Shown: positions 1 to 6,004 of the stretch, piece by piece | How the letters are laid out: each line of letters begins with the position of its first letter | How positions within the stretch are numbered: the first letter of the stretch is position 1 | Assembly: GCA_030598525.1 (NCBI GenBank) | Contig: JAUVPT010000042.1 | Coordinates: forward strand, 1 to 10,148 | Length of the DNA: 10,148 bases | Direction: 5' to 3' | DNA from: Gemmatimonadota bacterium | GTDB lineage: Bacteria > Gemmatimonadota > Gemmatimonadetes > Palauibacterales > Palauibacteraceae | The notes under the pieces: model-generated | Seen by the model: the letters and a program-made list of their open reading frames with translations, nothing else | The model's database searches: none | What the model was told of the DNA's origin: nothing | Position numbers and translations under genes: made by a program

Positions 1-500
1 CCGGGGTCAGCTCGGCGGAGGTCACGGCTGAACGTGTCCAGTCTCCACCACTCCCCTCGCATCCTGATGAACAGATCCGATCCGGACGGCTCGGCCGGCA
101 CCAGTTCCGTTACCAACTGCCGCACCGCGATCCGGTCACGGAAACGACGACTGAACGGATCGAACTGGAGAAGCTCCCCTGCAGCCGCAAGCCACAAAGA
201 CCCGTCCCGTTGATCGAACGCCATTGCCGTAGGGACCCCGGGAGGAAAGCCGTCCTCGACCGTGATCGGCAGCTCCAGCCGCTGAAAAGACTCGTCGAGG
301 ATGATCAGCCCACCGGTGGTGGCGGCGAAGACGGATCCCGACGATCTCGCGAGGGCGGTGACGATGCCGAAGTCAGTGATGAGTACCCGCTCATCGGTTC
401 TCCATCCACCGGTCTGAGCGGAAAGGCCAGATGCGGTCAGCAGGAACCAGCCAAGCAAGACCCGGGATGCGATCCGTCGAGGTTCATACCTCACGTTCAC
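1..500 (-). CDS. Secreted beta-propeller-like protein, N-terminal part (cut by window edge)
   Basis: This reading frame is open from a GTG at 500 to the left edge, giving 166 residues; the C-terminus is outside the window. Residues 1-29 look like a signal peptide: arginine-rich start, hydrophobic core VLLGWFLLTASGL, and SAQ before the probable cleavage site. After it come two similar segments, about 46-69 (GIVTALAR...GGLIILD) and 91-114 (TAMAFDQ...GELLQFD). Each has the strand-turn-strand pattern with a glycine-rich turn seen in propeller blades of ligand-sensing or two-component-type propellers. I infer a periplasmic or surface propeller; its partner is unknown. The GTG overlaps the nnr stop codon in a GTGA tetranucleotide, so translation is probably coupled. 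A second in-frame GTG lies at 494. Neither start has a clear Shine-Dalgarno. The family assignment is tentative, but the gene itself is well supported by its open frame, signal peptide and spacing. Confidence 0.68.
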   Translation of the reverse strand, partial: MNVRYEPRRIASRVLLGWFLLTASGLSAQTGGWRTDERVLITDFGIVTALARSSGSVFAATTGGLIILDESFQRLELPITVEDGFPPGVPTAMAFDQRDGSLWLAAAGELLQFDPFSRRFRDRIAVRQLVTELVPAEPSGSDLFIRMRGEWWRLDTFSRDLRRADP

Positions 501-2065
501 GGCTCGGACACGAAGATCACCGGACCGCCCGGCGACCCCAATGCCGAGACGCGAGCTCGGACACCCGGAAGGCGATCCGGGATGTCGGACGCGAGGTGCC
601 CCGAAGGCTCGAGCGACCTGCCGGCGGCGATCCCGATCAACCACAGCGCGGATGCGGCCGCATCCGCCGCTGCCATGCCGGCAGCGAGGTATGCACCGAT
701 CAGTCCCGTGAGCACGTCTCCCGTTCCGCCGGACGCGACTTCCGGACCCGCTGTCGTACTCACTCGCAATGGCTGGCCCGATTCGGCGACCCAGGAGGGA
801 GATCCCTTGAGGAGCACGGTACACCCGAGGTCCTCCGCAGCCGCTTTCGCCGCACCGGGCGGATCGGCGAGAATACTCTCGATAGAAGCTCCCGTGAGTC
901 TCGCCAGCTCGCCGGGGTGGGGGGTCACGACATCCGCGGGGGCCAGAAGCGGGGACAGGCGATCCACATCTCCCTCGAAAAGGCTCAGACCGTCGGCATC
1001 CAGGACCACCGGTCGCGACCCACGAGAACCGAGGATCTTCTCTACGAGGTCCCTCCGTTCATCCGAGAGACCGAGCCCCGGCCCGATCGCGAGTGCCCCG
1101 GCCCACTGGACCGCCCGGATCCAGTCGTCCTCGTCCGCCCATGATACGTAGATCGCGCCGGGGCAGGTACGCTGCAGGACTTCCCGGTTAGCGGCGTCCC
1201 CCACGACCTTCAGAATGCCCACGCCCCCCCGCAGAGCGGCCCGGGCCCCAAGAACGGCAGCCCCCGCCATCCCCGATTGACCGGCAATGAGGGCCAGGTA
1301 TCCCGCCCTGCCCTTGTGGGCATCCGGTGCCCTGGCGATCAGCGTCCGCGCCACCCATCGCCCCGTGATCGCCCGCGCTCCCATCGGCGAGGAAGGTGGC
1401 GGAAACCCGATCTCGACGCACTCGATCCTTCCGCAGTACTCCCGGGCTGGATGCCGGAGAAGACCGACATTGGGCCATCCAAGGGTCACGGTCAGGGTCG
1501 CTCTGATGCATACCCCGGCGACGGCCCCCGTGGAGAAGTCCGCGCCGCTCGGCCCGTCCACGGCCGCAACCGGGATGTCAAAGCGATTGACTTGCTCGAT
1601 GAGAGATGCCTGTGGCTCCCGTGGCGCCCCCGTCACCCCCGTTCCCAGAATGCCGTCGAGGATGACCGCCGCACCGACGCAGGCCTCGGGTAGAGCGTCG
1701 GGCTCTTGCAGAGAGATGTCCCATCCGATGAGAACATCCGGCTCGGGAGATGACGATGAAGCAAGGATCGCGCGGACGTTCCGGCCCCATGCATGGAGAG
1801 TCCGGAGAGCGACCAGTGCATCCGCCCCGTTGTGTCCGCTGCCGACCACTGCGACAACCGATCCCTCGGGCCAGTGGGCCTGGACCCTGTGCGCGATCTC
1901 ACGACCGGCCGCCTCAATCAAGGTGCGCTCCGTCGTGGCCCCGCCGGCTACCGCCACGCGATCGAGTTCGACCATCTCCGCGGCTGTCGGGAGCCAGACG
2001 GTCTCGGCTCCCGCGGCCCAAGCTTCCCGATCAGTGGTCACGGCCGTCCCTCGCTCGTCAGGCAT
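497..2065 (-). CDS. nnr: Bifunctional NAD(P)HX epimerase / ADP-dependent NAD(P)HX dehydratase
   Basis: Nnr repairs hydrated NADH and NADPH (NADHX, NADPHX): the N-terminal YjeF_N domain interconverts the R and S epimers and the C-terminal ribokinase-like domain dehydrates the S form using ADP. The 522 residues fit the fused bacterial form. The epimerase half (about 25-225) shows the nucleotide loop GSGHNGAD at 75-82, LDGILGTG at 136-143 and VDGPSG around D170. The dehydratase half (about 235-505) shows KGRAGY at 251-256, VVLDADGL at 353-360, TPHPGEL at 381-387, LLKGS at 418-422 and the anion-hole/catalytic motif GGTGD ending at D450. The epimerase loop differs from the usual GPGNNGGDG (His for Asn, Ala for Gly). 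The ATG at 2065 is preceded by GGCGGGG five bases upstream; a GTG nine codons in is an alternative. It lies 57 bases after the zinc ribbon gene and overlaps the start of the propeller gene. Confidence 0.95.
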   Translation of the reverse strand: MPDERGTAVTTDREAWAAGAETVWLPTAAEMVELDRVAVAGGATTERTLIEAAGREIAHRVQAHWPEGSVVAVVGSGHNGADALVALRTLHAWGRNVRAILASSSSPEPDVLIGWDISLQEPDALPEACVGAAVILDGILGTGVTGAPREPQASLIEQVNRFDIPVAAVDGPSGADFSTGAVAGVCIRATLTVTLGWPNVGLLRHPAREYCGRIECVEIGFPPPSSPMGARAITGRWVARTLIARAPDAHKGRAGYLALIAGQSGMAGAAVLGARAALRGGVGILKVVGDAANREVLQRTCPGAIYVSWADEDDWIRAVQWAGALAIGPGLGLSDERRDLVEKILGSRGSRPVVLDADGLSLFEGDVDRLSPLLAPADVVTPHPGELARLTGASIESILADPPGAAKAAAEDLGCTVLLKGSPSWVAESGQPLRVSTTAGPEVASGGTGDVLTGLIGAYLAAGMAAADAAASALWLIGIAAGRSLEPSGHLASDIPDRLPGVRARVSALGSPGGPVIFVSEP

Positions 2066-2088
2066 CGAACCCCGCCTTACCGCCCCAT

Positions 2089-2104
2089 TGCCCTGTCCAG
2101 GGCA
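2089..2104. repeat. Perfect 16-base inverted repeat ahead of nnr
   Basis: Two 7-base arms, TGCCCTG and CAGGGCA, flank a 2-base centre in the 57-base gap between the zinc ribbon stop and the nnr start. As RNA it could fold with a 6-bp stem and 4-base loop. No T-run follows it on the minus strand, so it is not a standard terminator. It could be a small operator or may be chance in GC-rich DNA. Confidence 0.3.
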
Positions 2105-2122
2105 TCTCGAAGCGTCGAACCA

Positions 2123-2320
2123 CTACTTCTGGGACTGGGTGATGCCCCGGCCGAAGCTGATTTCGCCGTTGTCGATCCGGATGTTGTAGCCGCACTCGGG
2201 GTTCGAGCACACCCAGGCCTTGAAACGGATCGATGCACCGTCCCTGCCGTAATCAGACAGCGGCAGCAGCTGGCCGCCGTCGCACCTCAAGCACTTCGGA
2301 AACCGTGTGGCGTTCTCCAC
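2123..2320 (-). CDS. Small zinc ribbon protein of unknown function
   Basis: A 65-residue protein with four cysteines in two knuckles: CLRC at 10-13 and CSNPEC at 38-43, separated by 24 residues. That layout fits a single rubredoxin-like or zinc ribbon fold binding one zinc ion. Between the knuckles lies a polar stretch with several aromatic residues; after the second is GYNIRIDNGEI, a likely closing beta-hairpin. The protein has no membrane segment or signal peptide and is presumably cytoplasmic. The GTG start at 2320 is supported by AGAGGGG six bases upstream (2327-2333), the best ribosome-binding site in this part of the window. It follows a terminator-like hairpin by about 90 bases and precedes nnr by 57, so it may head the nnr transcription unit. 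I do not recognise a named family. Similar orphan zinc ribbons may bind RNA, DNA or proteins, but nothing here decides between them. Confidence 0.8.
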   Translation of the reverse strand: MENATRFPKCLRCDGGQLLPLSDYGRDGASIRFKAWVCSNPECGYNIRIDNGEISFGRGITQSQK

Positions 2321-2410
2321 GTCTCACCCCTCTCCCCAGTCAGCCGGGCAGGCAGCACATGCAACAGGAATGTATTGTCCGACACGCCCCAATCCACTGA
2401 ACGTGTCACG
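2321..2410 (-). other. Intergenic leader upstream of the zinc ribbon gene
   Basis: This stretch should contain the promoter for the zinc ribbon-nnr-propeller unit if the hairpin at 2411-2442 terminates transcription. It is relatively A+T-rich around 2361-2380 on an otherwise GC-rich background. A 6-base inverted repeat (GACACG at 2381-2386, CGTGTC at 2402-2407, 15 bases between) lies just upstream of hexamers that only weakly resemble a -10 box (GACAAT or TACATT, minus strand). No convincing -35 box is at the right distance. I therefore mark it as a probable regulatory region without assigning boxes. Confidence 0.35.
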
Positions 2411-2442
2411 AAAGGGGAGGCGCTACCGCCCGGGCGCTCCCC
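2411..2442 (-). terminator. Rho-independent terminator-like hairpin on the Minf_1886 gene stop
   Basis: Read on the minus strand, GGGGAGCGC (2442-2434) pairs with GCGCCTCCCC (2423-2414) through nine base pairs with one bulged C. The loop is about 10 bases and is followed by TTT (2413-2411). The 5' arm lies in the last codons of the Minf_1886-family gene, whose TAG stop (2425-2423) begins just before the 3' arm. The stem is strong, but the T-tract is short, so termination may be partial. It would separate the upstream block from the zinc ribbon-nnr block. Confidence 0.55.
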
Positions 2443-2803
2443 AGGGATACTCCGACTCAAAAACTTCCTCAAAAGAGAAGACGTCGGCAAAGTCCTCGCG
2501 CCGGTCCGTATCCTCCCTGGTCAGCACTCCGTGGTCTACGAGAAGGAATACGATCTCCCCCATGTCCTCGGTCGAGTGGACGCCCCAGTGCTCGAGCACG
2601 ACACGGGCCAGCAACCCGAACCGCTCCAGGGCAAGGTCGCGTACGGCGCCTGCCAACTCTTCTCCCGAGATATGGCGTGGGCATTCCAATTCGGCGAGCC
2701 TCCGATGAAGCCCCCCCAACACGAACAAGTACGCCTCCACAGCGTACCGTGGATTGCGCCTCTGCAGTTGGCCCAGCGTCTCGTGAAGCGCCGGTGCTTC
2801 CAT
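2423..2803 (-). CDS. Minf_1886 family protein (conserved, function unknown)
   Basis: The 126-residue product matches the pattern I recall for the Minf_1886 family, known from Verrucomicrobia, Planctomycetes and related phyla and without an assigned function. Diagnostic stretches are NPRYAVEAYLFVL at 17-29, HISGEEL at 44-50, LARVVLEHWGVHSTEDMGEI from 65 to 84, and REDFADVFSFEEVF at 102-115. The protein is acidic, largely helical in appearance and lacks a signal peptide, so it is probably cytoplasmic. I chose the ATG at 2803 because family members usually begin about 15 residues before the PRY motif; an in-frame ATG at 2857 would add 18 polar residues unlike the family. G-rich sequence (GGGGGCAGG) precedes the chosen start closely. 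A sigma-70-like promoter lies 75-105 bases upstream and a terminator-like hairpin overlaps the stop, so the gene may be transcribed on its own as well as from upstream. Confidence 0.85.
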   Translation of the reverse strand: MEAPALHETLGQLQRRNPRYAVEAYLFVLGGLHRRLAELECPRHISGEELAGAVRDLALERFGLLARVVLEHWGVHSTEDMGEIVFLLVDHGVLTREDTDRREDFADVFSFEEVFESEYPWGAPGR

Positions 2804-2876
2804 CGACCTGCCCCCGTCCCTTTTCCTCCCGGTATCGGCGTTGGACGGGACCCTCATCCCATCCGCGTCGGACTTG

Positions 2877-2906
2877 AATCTAGAAATTGGTCGAAAAGGG
2901 CGTCAA
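2877..2906 (-). promoter_or_regulatory. Sigma-70-like promoter for the Minf_1886 family gene
   Basis: On the minus strand TTGACG (2906-2901, five of six matches to the -35 consensus) is separated by 18 bases from TAGATT (2882-2877, four of six matches to the -10 consensus). The -35 box overlaps the yigZ stop codon and the spacer is unusually A+T-rich for this DNA. Predicted transcription would start near 2870, leaving a leader of about 67 bases before the ATG at 2803 or about 13 bases before the ATG at 2857. Both boxes are seen directly; activity is inferred. Confidence 0.5.
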
Positions 2907-3538
2907 GTGTCGACGGGAAGCAACATCTCGCCCGGAAGCTCAACAAGCTCGGCCCGGCCCCCCGTCGTCTCCGTAACCTCGGCGCGCAGGACCTCTACTC
3001 GCGCCGCCGGCAACGCAACCTCGAGCTCCGCCAGATCTCCGTATCGCTCGTGGAGCCGAGTAGCCCCATTCGCCTCCACCGAGCGTGTCACCGCCCCGGT
3101 ATCGGCGTAGGAGTACTTGAGAAGTACCCTTCGCCCCGGAACTACCGTCCGGGCAGCGGTTCGCTCGAGGGCGAGGTCCGCAGCCTCACCATACGCCCGT
3201 CCCAGGCCGCCCGTGCCCAGCCTGGTGCCACCGAAGTACCGAGTGACGATTACTGCCACGTCCGAGAGTCCCGCCCGCTCGATCGCAGCCAGCGTGGGTC
3301 GCCCCGCAGTGCCGGAGGGTTCACCGTCGTCGTCGAACCGCTGGTCGCCACCACGGAGAAGTGCGGCATACACGTGGTGCGTGGCATCGTGGAAACGCCG
3401 GCGCTCCGCCTCGCGGTACCCGGCGGCTTGGGCCAGATCGGAGACGGGGCGCGTGATCGCGATGAAGCGGGAGCCCTTGACACGACACTCCGCCTCTGCG
3501 GATCCCGCGGCCACCCGGATGCCCTCGACCGAGCTCAA
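2903..3538 (-). CDS. yigZ: IMPACT/YigZ family protein
   Basis: The 211-residue product is a full-length YigZ-type member of the IMPACT family (UPF0029). The N-terminal domain carries KGSRFIA at 21-27, DATHHVYA at 51-58, DDGEPSGTAGRP at 70-81 and the long signature from VTRYFGG to GLGRAY at 98-116. A smaller C-terminal domain of the DUF1949, EF-G-domain-like type spans about 138-200. Eukaryotic IMPACT acts on GCN1/GCN2 signalling; the bacterial proteins are cytoplasmic and their role is not settled, with nucleic-acid or ribosome-related functions suggested from fold. The start is a TTG at 3538, chosen because AGGAGG lies four bases upstream (3548-3543) and the preceding sequence has no better in-frame start. 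It is 37 bases after the glyA stop with no visible terminator between, so it probably belongs to the same transcript. Confidence 0.93.
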   Translation of the reverse strand: MSSVEGIRVAAGSAEAECRVKGSRFIAITRPVSDLAQAAGYREAERRRFHDATHHVYAALLRGGDQRFDDDGEPSGTAGRPTLAAIERAGLSDVAVIVTRYFGGTRLGTGGLGRAYGEAADLALERTAARTVVPGRRVLLKYSYADTGAVTRSVEANGATRLHERYGDLAELEVALPAARVEVLRAEVTETTGGRAELVELPGEMLLPVDT

Positions 3539-3542
3539 CGCG

Positions 3543-3548
3543 CCTCCT
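3543..3548 (-). promoter_or_regulatory. Ribosome-binding site fixing the yigZ TTG start
   Basis: A perfect AGGAGG on the minus strand lies four bases before TTG at 3538. It is the strongest argument for the rare TTG start of yigZ, because no in-frame ATG or GTG with comparable support exists nearby. Confidence 0.7.
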
Positions 3549-3575
3549 GGAAGGCCGGACCGATACGGACCCGGC

Positions 3576-4898
3576 TCACGCTACTCCCGTCGCCCCCACC
3601 TCCGAGTGGGCGACCAGCGGGAACTGACTCGCCCGCTCCTGGACCTCGGACCGAATCGACTCGAGAGTCCCCTCGTCCCCTCCCGACCGAAGGACCCTGT
3701 ACATCAGGAGAGCGACCGCACGCATGTCTGACAGGCCCATACCGCGCGTGGTGAGGGCCGGAGTGCCGATCCGAATGCCCGACGTAACGAATGGCGACCG
3801 AGTTTCACCGGGAACCGTGTTCTTGTTCACCGTAATGTCAGCACGCCCCAGGTACTCCTCCGCGTCCTTGCCCGAGAGATCAGTCTCGCGCAGGTCCACC
3901 AGCAGCAAGTGAGTGTCCGTCCCATCGGAGACCAACTTCCACCCGCGCTCCATCAGGCCATCCGCCAGGGCCCTCGCGTTCTCGACGACCCGGCCCGCGT
4001 AGCGGACGAATGCGGAAGACTGGGCTTCATGCAGGGCCACTGCCTTGGCCGCGATGACGTGCTCCAGGGGGCCCCCCTGCATTCCCGGGAACACCGACTT
4101 GTCGATCGCCTTCGCGTGCTCAGCCCGGCACAGGATCAGACCACCGCGCGGTCCTCGCAGCGTCTTGTGCGTGGTCGTCGTCACGATGTCCGCCCATGGA
4201 ACGGGTGACGGATGCACCCCGGCCGCCACGAGGCCTGCGATGTGTGCCATGTCGACAAGCAGCATGGCATCGACATCCCGTGCGATGCTGGCAAATGCCT
4301 CGAACGGCAACTCGCGCGGGTAGGCACTCGCACCCGCCACGATCATCGCGGGGCGTTCGCGGCGAGCCATCGACGCGAGCGCGTCCATGTCGACGCGCCC
4401 GTCTTCCTCACGGACTCCGTAGGGGACGAAGTCATACAATCGCCCGCTGAAATTGACCGGAGAGCCGTGCGTCAGGTGACCCCCATGCGACAGGTCCATT
4501 CCGAGAACCTTGTCCCCCGGCTGCAGAAACGCGAAGTACGCGGCCATGTTGGCCTGCGCCCCGCTGTGCGGCTGCACGTTGGCGTGCTCCGCCTCGAACA
4601 GCTCCTTAGCCCGCTCTCGCGCCAGGTCTTCCACTACGTCTACGTGCTCGCAGCCACCGTAGTAACGCTTCCCCGGGTAGCCCTCGGCATACTTGTTCGT
4701 CAGAACGGACCCCATGGCCTCGAGCACCGCACCGGAGACGAAATTCTCGCTCGCGATAAGCTCGAGACCCTCGTGTTGCCTGGCTGCCTCCGCCTTGATC
4801 GCTGCGAAAACCCCGGGATCCACTGCCTCGAGGTGATCGCAGGAGGGAGCGACGTCCGTCTCCCCGGCCCGCATCGACTGGTCTATCATCTCACTCAC
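3576..4898 (-). CDS. glyA: Serine hydroxymethyltransferase
   Basis: GlyA is a cytoplasmic PLP enzyme that converts serine and tetrahydrofolate to glycine and 5,10-methylene-tetrahydrofolate, the main entry of one-carbon units. The 440-residue protein is slightly longer than the usual 415-430, with the extra residues at the N-terminus. Visible landmarks are LIASENF at 47-53, the KRYYGGCEHVD stretch at 77-87, the PLP-site DMAHIAG with D216 and H219, the Schiff-base lysine K245 in TTTTHKTLRGPRGG, and the carboxylate-binding R376 in SGIRIGTPA. All expected catalytic residues are present. The GTG start at 4898 overlaps the leucine dehydrogenase stop in GTGA; an ATG three codons later (4889) is an alternative, and neither has a strong Shine-Dalgarno, which points to translational coupling. 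Close linkage to an amino-acid dehydrogenase suggests shared expression with amino-acid catabolism. Confidence 0.97.
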   Translation of the reverse strand: MSEMIDQSMRAGETDVAPSCDHLEAVDPGVFAAIKAEAARQHEGLELIASENFVSGAVLEAMGSVLTNKYAEGYPGKRYYGGCEHVDVVEDLARERAKELFEAEHANVQPHSGAQANMAAYFAFLQPGDKVLGMDLSHGGHLTHGSPVNFSGRLYDFVPYGVREEDGRVDMDALASMARRERPAMIVAGASAYPRELPFEAFASIARDVDAMLLVDMAHIAGLVAAGVHPSPVPWADIVTTTTHKTLRGPRGGLILCRAEHAKAIDKSVFPGMQGGPLEHVIAAKAVALHEAQSSAFVRYAGRVVENARALADGLMERGWKLVSDGTDTHLLLVDLRETDLSGKDAEEYLGRADITVNKNTVPGETRSPFVTSGIRIGTPALTTRGMGLSDMRAVALLMYRVLRSGGDEGTLESIRSEVQERASQFPLVAHSEVGATGVA

Positions 4899-6004
4899 AC
4901 GTAGGTCCGGTGCAATTGCGTCACGGCTTGTACACGGCGCATCGCCACCTCGTCCGCAGCCTCGGCACTCGTCATGCCATCAGCGGTGGCGAGCTCGAAG
5001 ATCGCAAGAAGGGTCGAATAGATCTCCCCCGCCTTACGCTTGGAGCGCTCGAGAGTCCAGCCCGCCAGTTCGGAGTACACGTTGATCAAACCTCCGGCGT
5101 TGATCACGTAGTCCGGAGCGTACAGCACGCCGCGCTCCTCGAGCATGGCGGCGTGGCGTGACTTCGCCAGCTGGTTGTTCGCGGCCCCGGCCACGATCTC
5201 CACCTTGAGCCTCGGGATCGTGTCGTCGTTCAGAATGGCTCCCAGGGCGCAGGGCGCAAACACATCGGCATCGACGTCATACACGTCGTCCGCTCCGACC
5301 GCCTCGCAACCGAGCTCATCCACGCAGCGCTGCACGCGATCTTCGTCGATGTCGGCTACGAACACCTTGGCCCCTTCAGCCCGCAGGTCTTCCGCCAGGA
5401 AGTACCCGACGTGACCCGCCCCCTGGATGACTACAGACCGGTCGGCGAGGTCATCGGTACCGAACTTCTTCAGCGAACAGGCCTTGATACCGCGGTACGT
5501 ACCGTAGGCGGTGACCGGCGACGGATCGCCGGACTTCCCGGCCATCCCCACGACATGTTCCGTCTCCATGTGGATGTAGTCCATGTCCGCTACGGATGTG
5601 CCGACGTCCTCGGCAGTGTAGTAACGCCCGGCAAGCGACTCGACGGCCCGGCCATGCGCCCGCATGACCATCTCGCGCTGGGTGGTCCGATTGTCCCCGA
5701 TGATGACGGCCTTGCCGCCTCCGAGGTTCAAACCCGCCACGGCGGCCTTGTACGTCATGCCGCGCGACAGGCGGAGCACGTCGATGAGGGCGTCGTAGTC
5801 GGAGGCATAGTTCCAGAACCGGGTGCCACCGAGGGCGGGTCCCAGGGCCGTGTTGTGTATGGCGATGATGCCCTTGTATCCGCTGGACGGGTCGTACGTG
5901 AAGACGACCTGCTCGTGGTCGTGCCGGGACATGAGATCGAACATCTCACTCCGGCCGCCCACGGCCTCCGCGACCTTGTCCGCGTAGCTGGTTTCCGTGC
6001 TCAC
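4895..6004 (-). CDS. ldh: Leucine dehydrogenase (Glu/Leu/Phe/Val dehydrogenase family)
   Basis: This enzyme reversibly deaminates leucine, valine and isoleucine to branched 2-oxo acids with NAD+. The 369 residues match leucine dehydrogenase length, and the sequence closely resembles Bacillus-type enzymes by recall. The substrate domain shows AIHNTALGPALGGTR at 48-62, K86 in RGMTYK, the catalytic lysine K98 in GLNLGGGK, and D133 in TAEDVGTS. The Rossmann domain has GAGHVG at 195-200 and an acidic D218 after the second strand, which favours NAD+ over NADP+. FAPCALGAILND (249-260) and APDYVINAGG (296-305) are typical of the subfamily. The GTG start at 6004 overlaps the upstream stop in GTGA and has GGAGAGAGG nine bases before it. 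Phenylalanine or valine dehydrogenase cannot be excluded from sequence alone, but leucine dehydrogenase fits best. Its neighbours suggest supply of branched acyl-CoA substrates. Confidence 0.92.
   Translation of the reverse strand: MSTETSYADKVAEAVGGRSEMFDLMSRHDHEQVVFTYDPSSGYKGIIAIHNTALGPALGGTRFWNYASDYDALIDVLRLSRGMTYKAAVAGLNLGGGKAVIIGDNRTTQREMVMRAHGRAVESLAGRYYTAEDVGTSVADMDYIHMETEHVVGMAGKSGDPSPVTAYGTYRGIKACSLKKFGTDDLADRSVVIQGAGHVGYFLAEDLRAEGAKVFVADIDEDRVQRCVDELGCEAVGADDVYDVDADVFAPCALGAILNDDTIPRLKVEIVAGAANNQLAKSRHAAMLEERGVLYAPDYVINAGGLINVYSELAGWTLERSKRKAGEIYSTLLAIFELATADGMTSAEAADEVAMRRVQAVTQLHRTYV

Noticed and set aside
210..1151. A 313-codon plus-strand open frame opposite nnr and the propeller gene
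   Set aside because: Low-complexity Arg/Ser/Pro translation opposite a clear Nnr dehydratase domain; no independent evidence of coding.
2804..2857. An 18-residue N-terminal extension of the Minf_1886 protein from an ATG at 2857
   Set aside because: The added residues are polar and unlike the family start, although the predicted transcription start near 2870 would permit it; the ATG at 2803 is preferred.
1793..3754. A 653-codon open frame on the plus strand running antisense across nnr, the zinc ribbon, Minf_1886, yigZ and the end of glyA
   Set aside because: It crosses five supported minus-strand genes and their gaps, its translation is rich in Arg, Pro and Ser without any domain motif, and such stop-free antisense frames are expected at this GC content.
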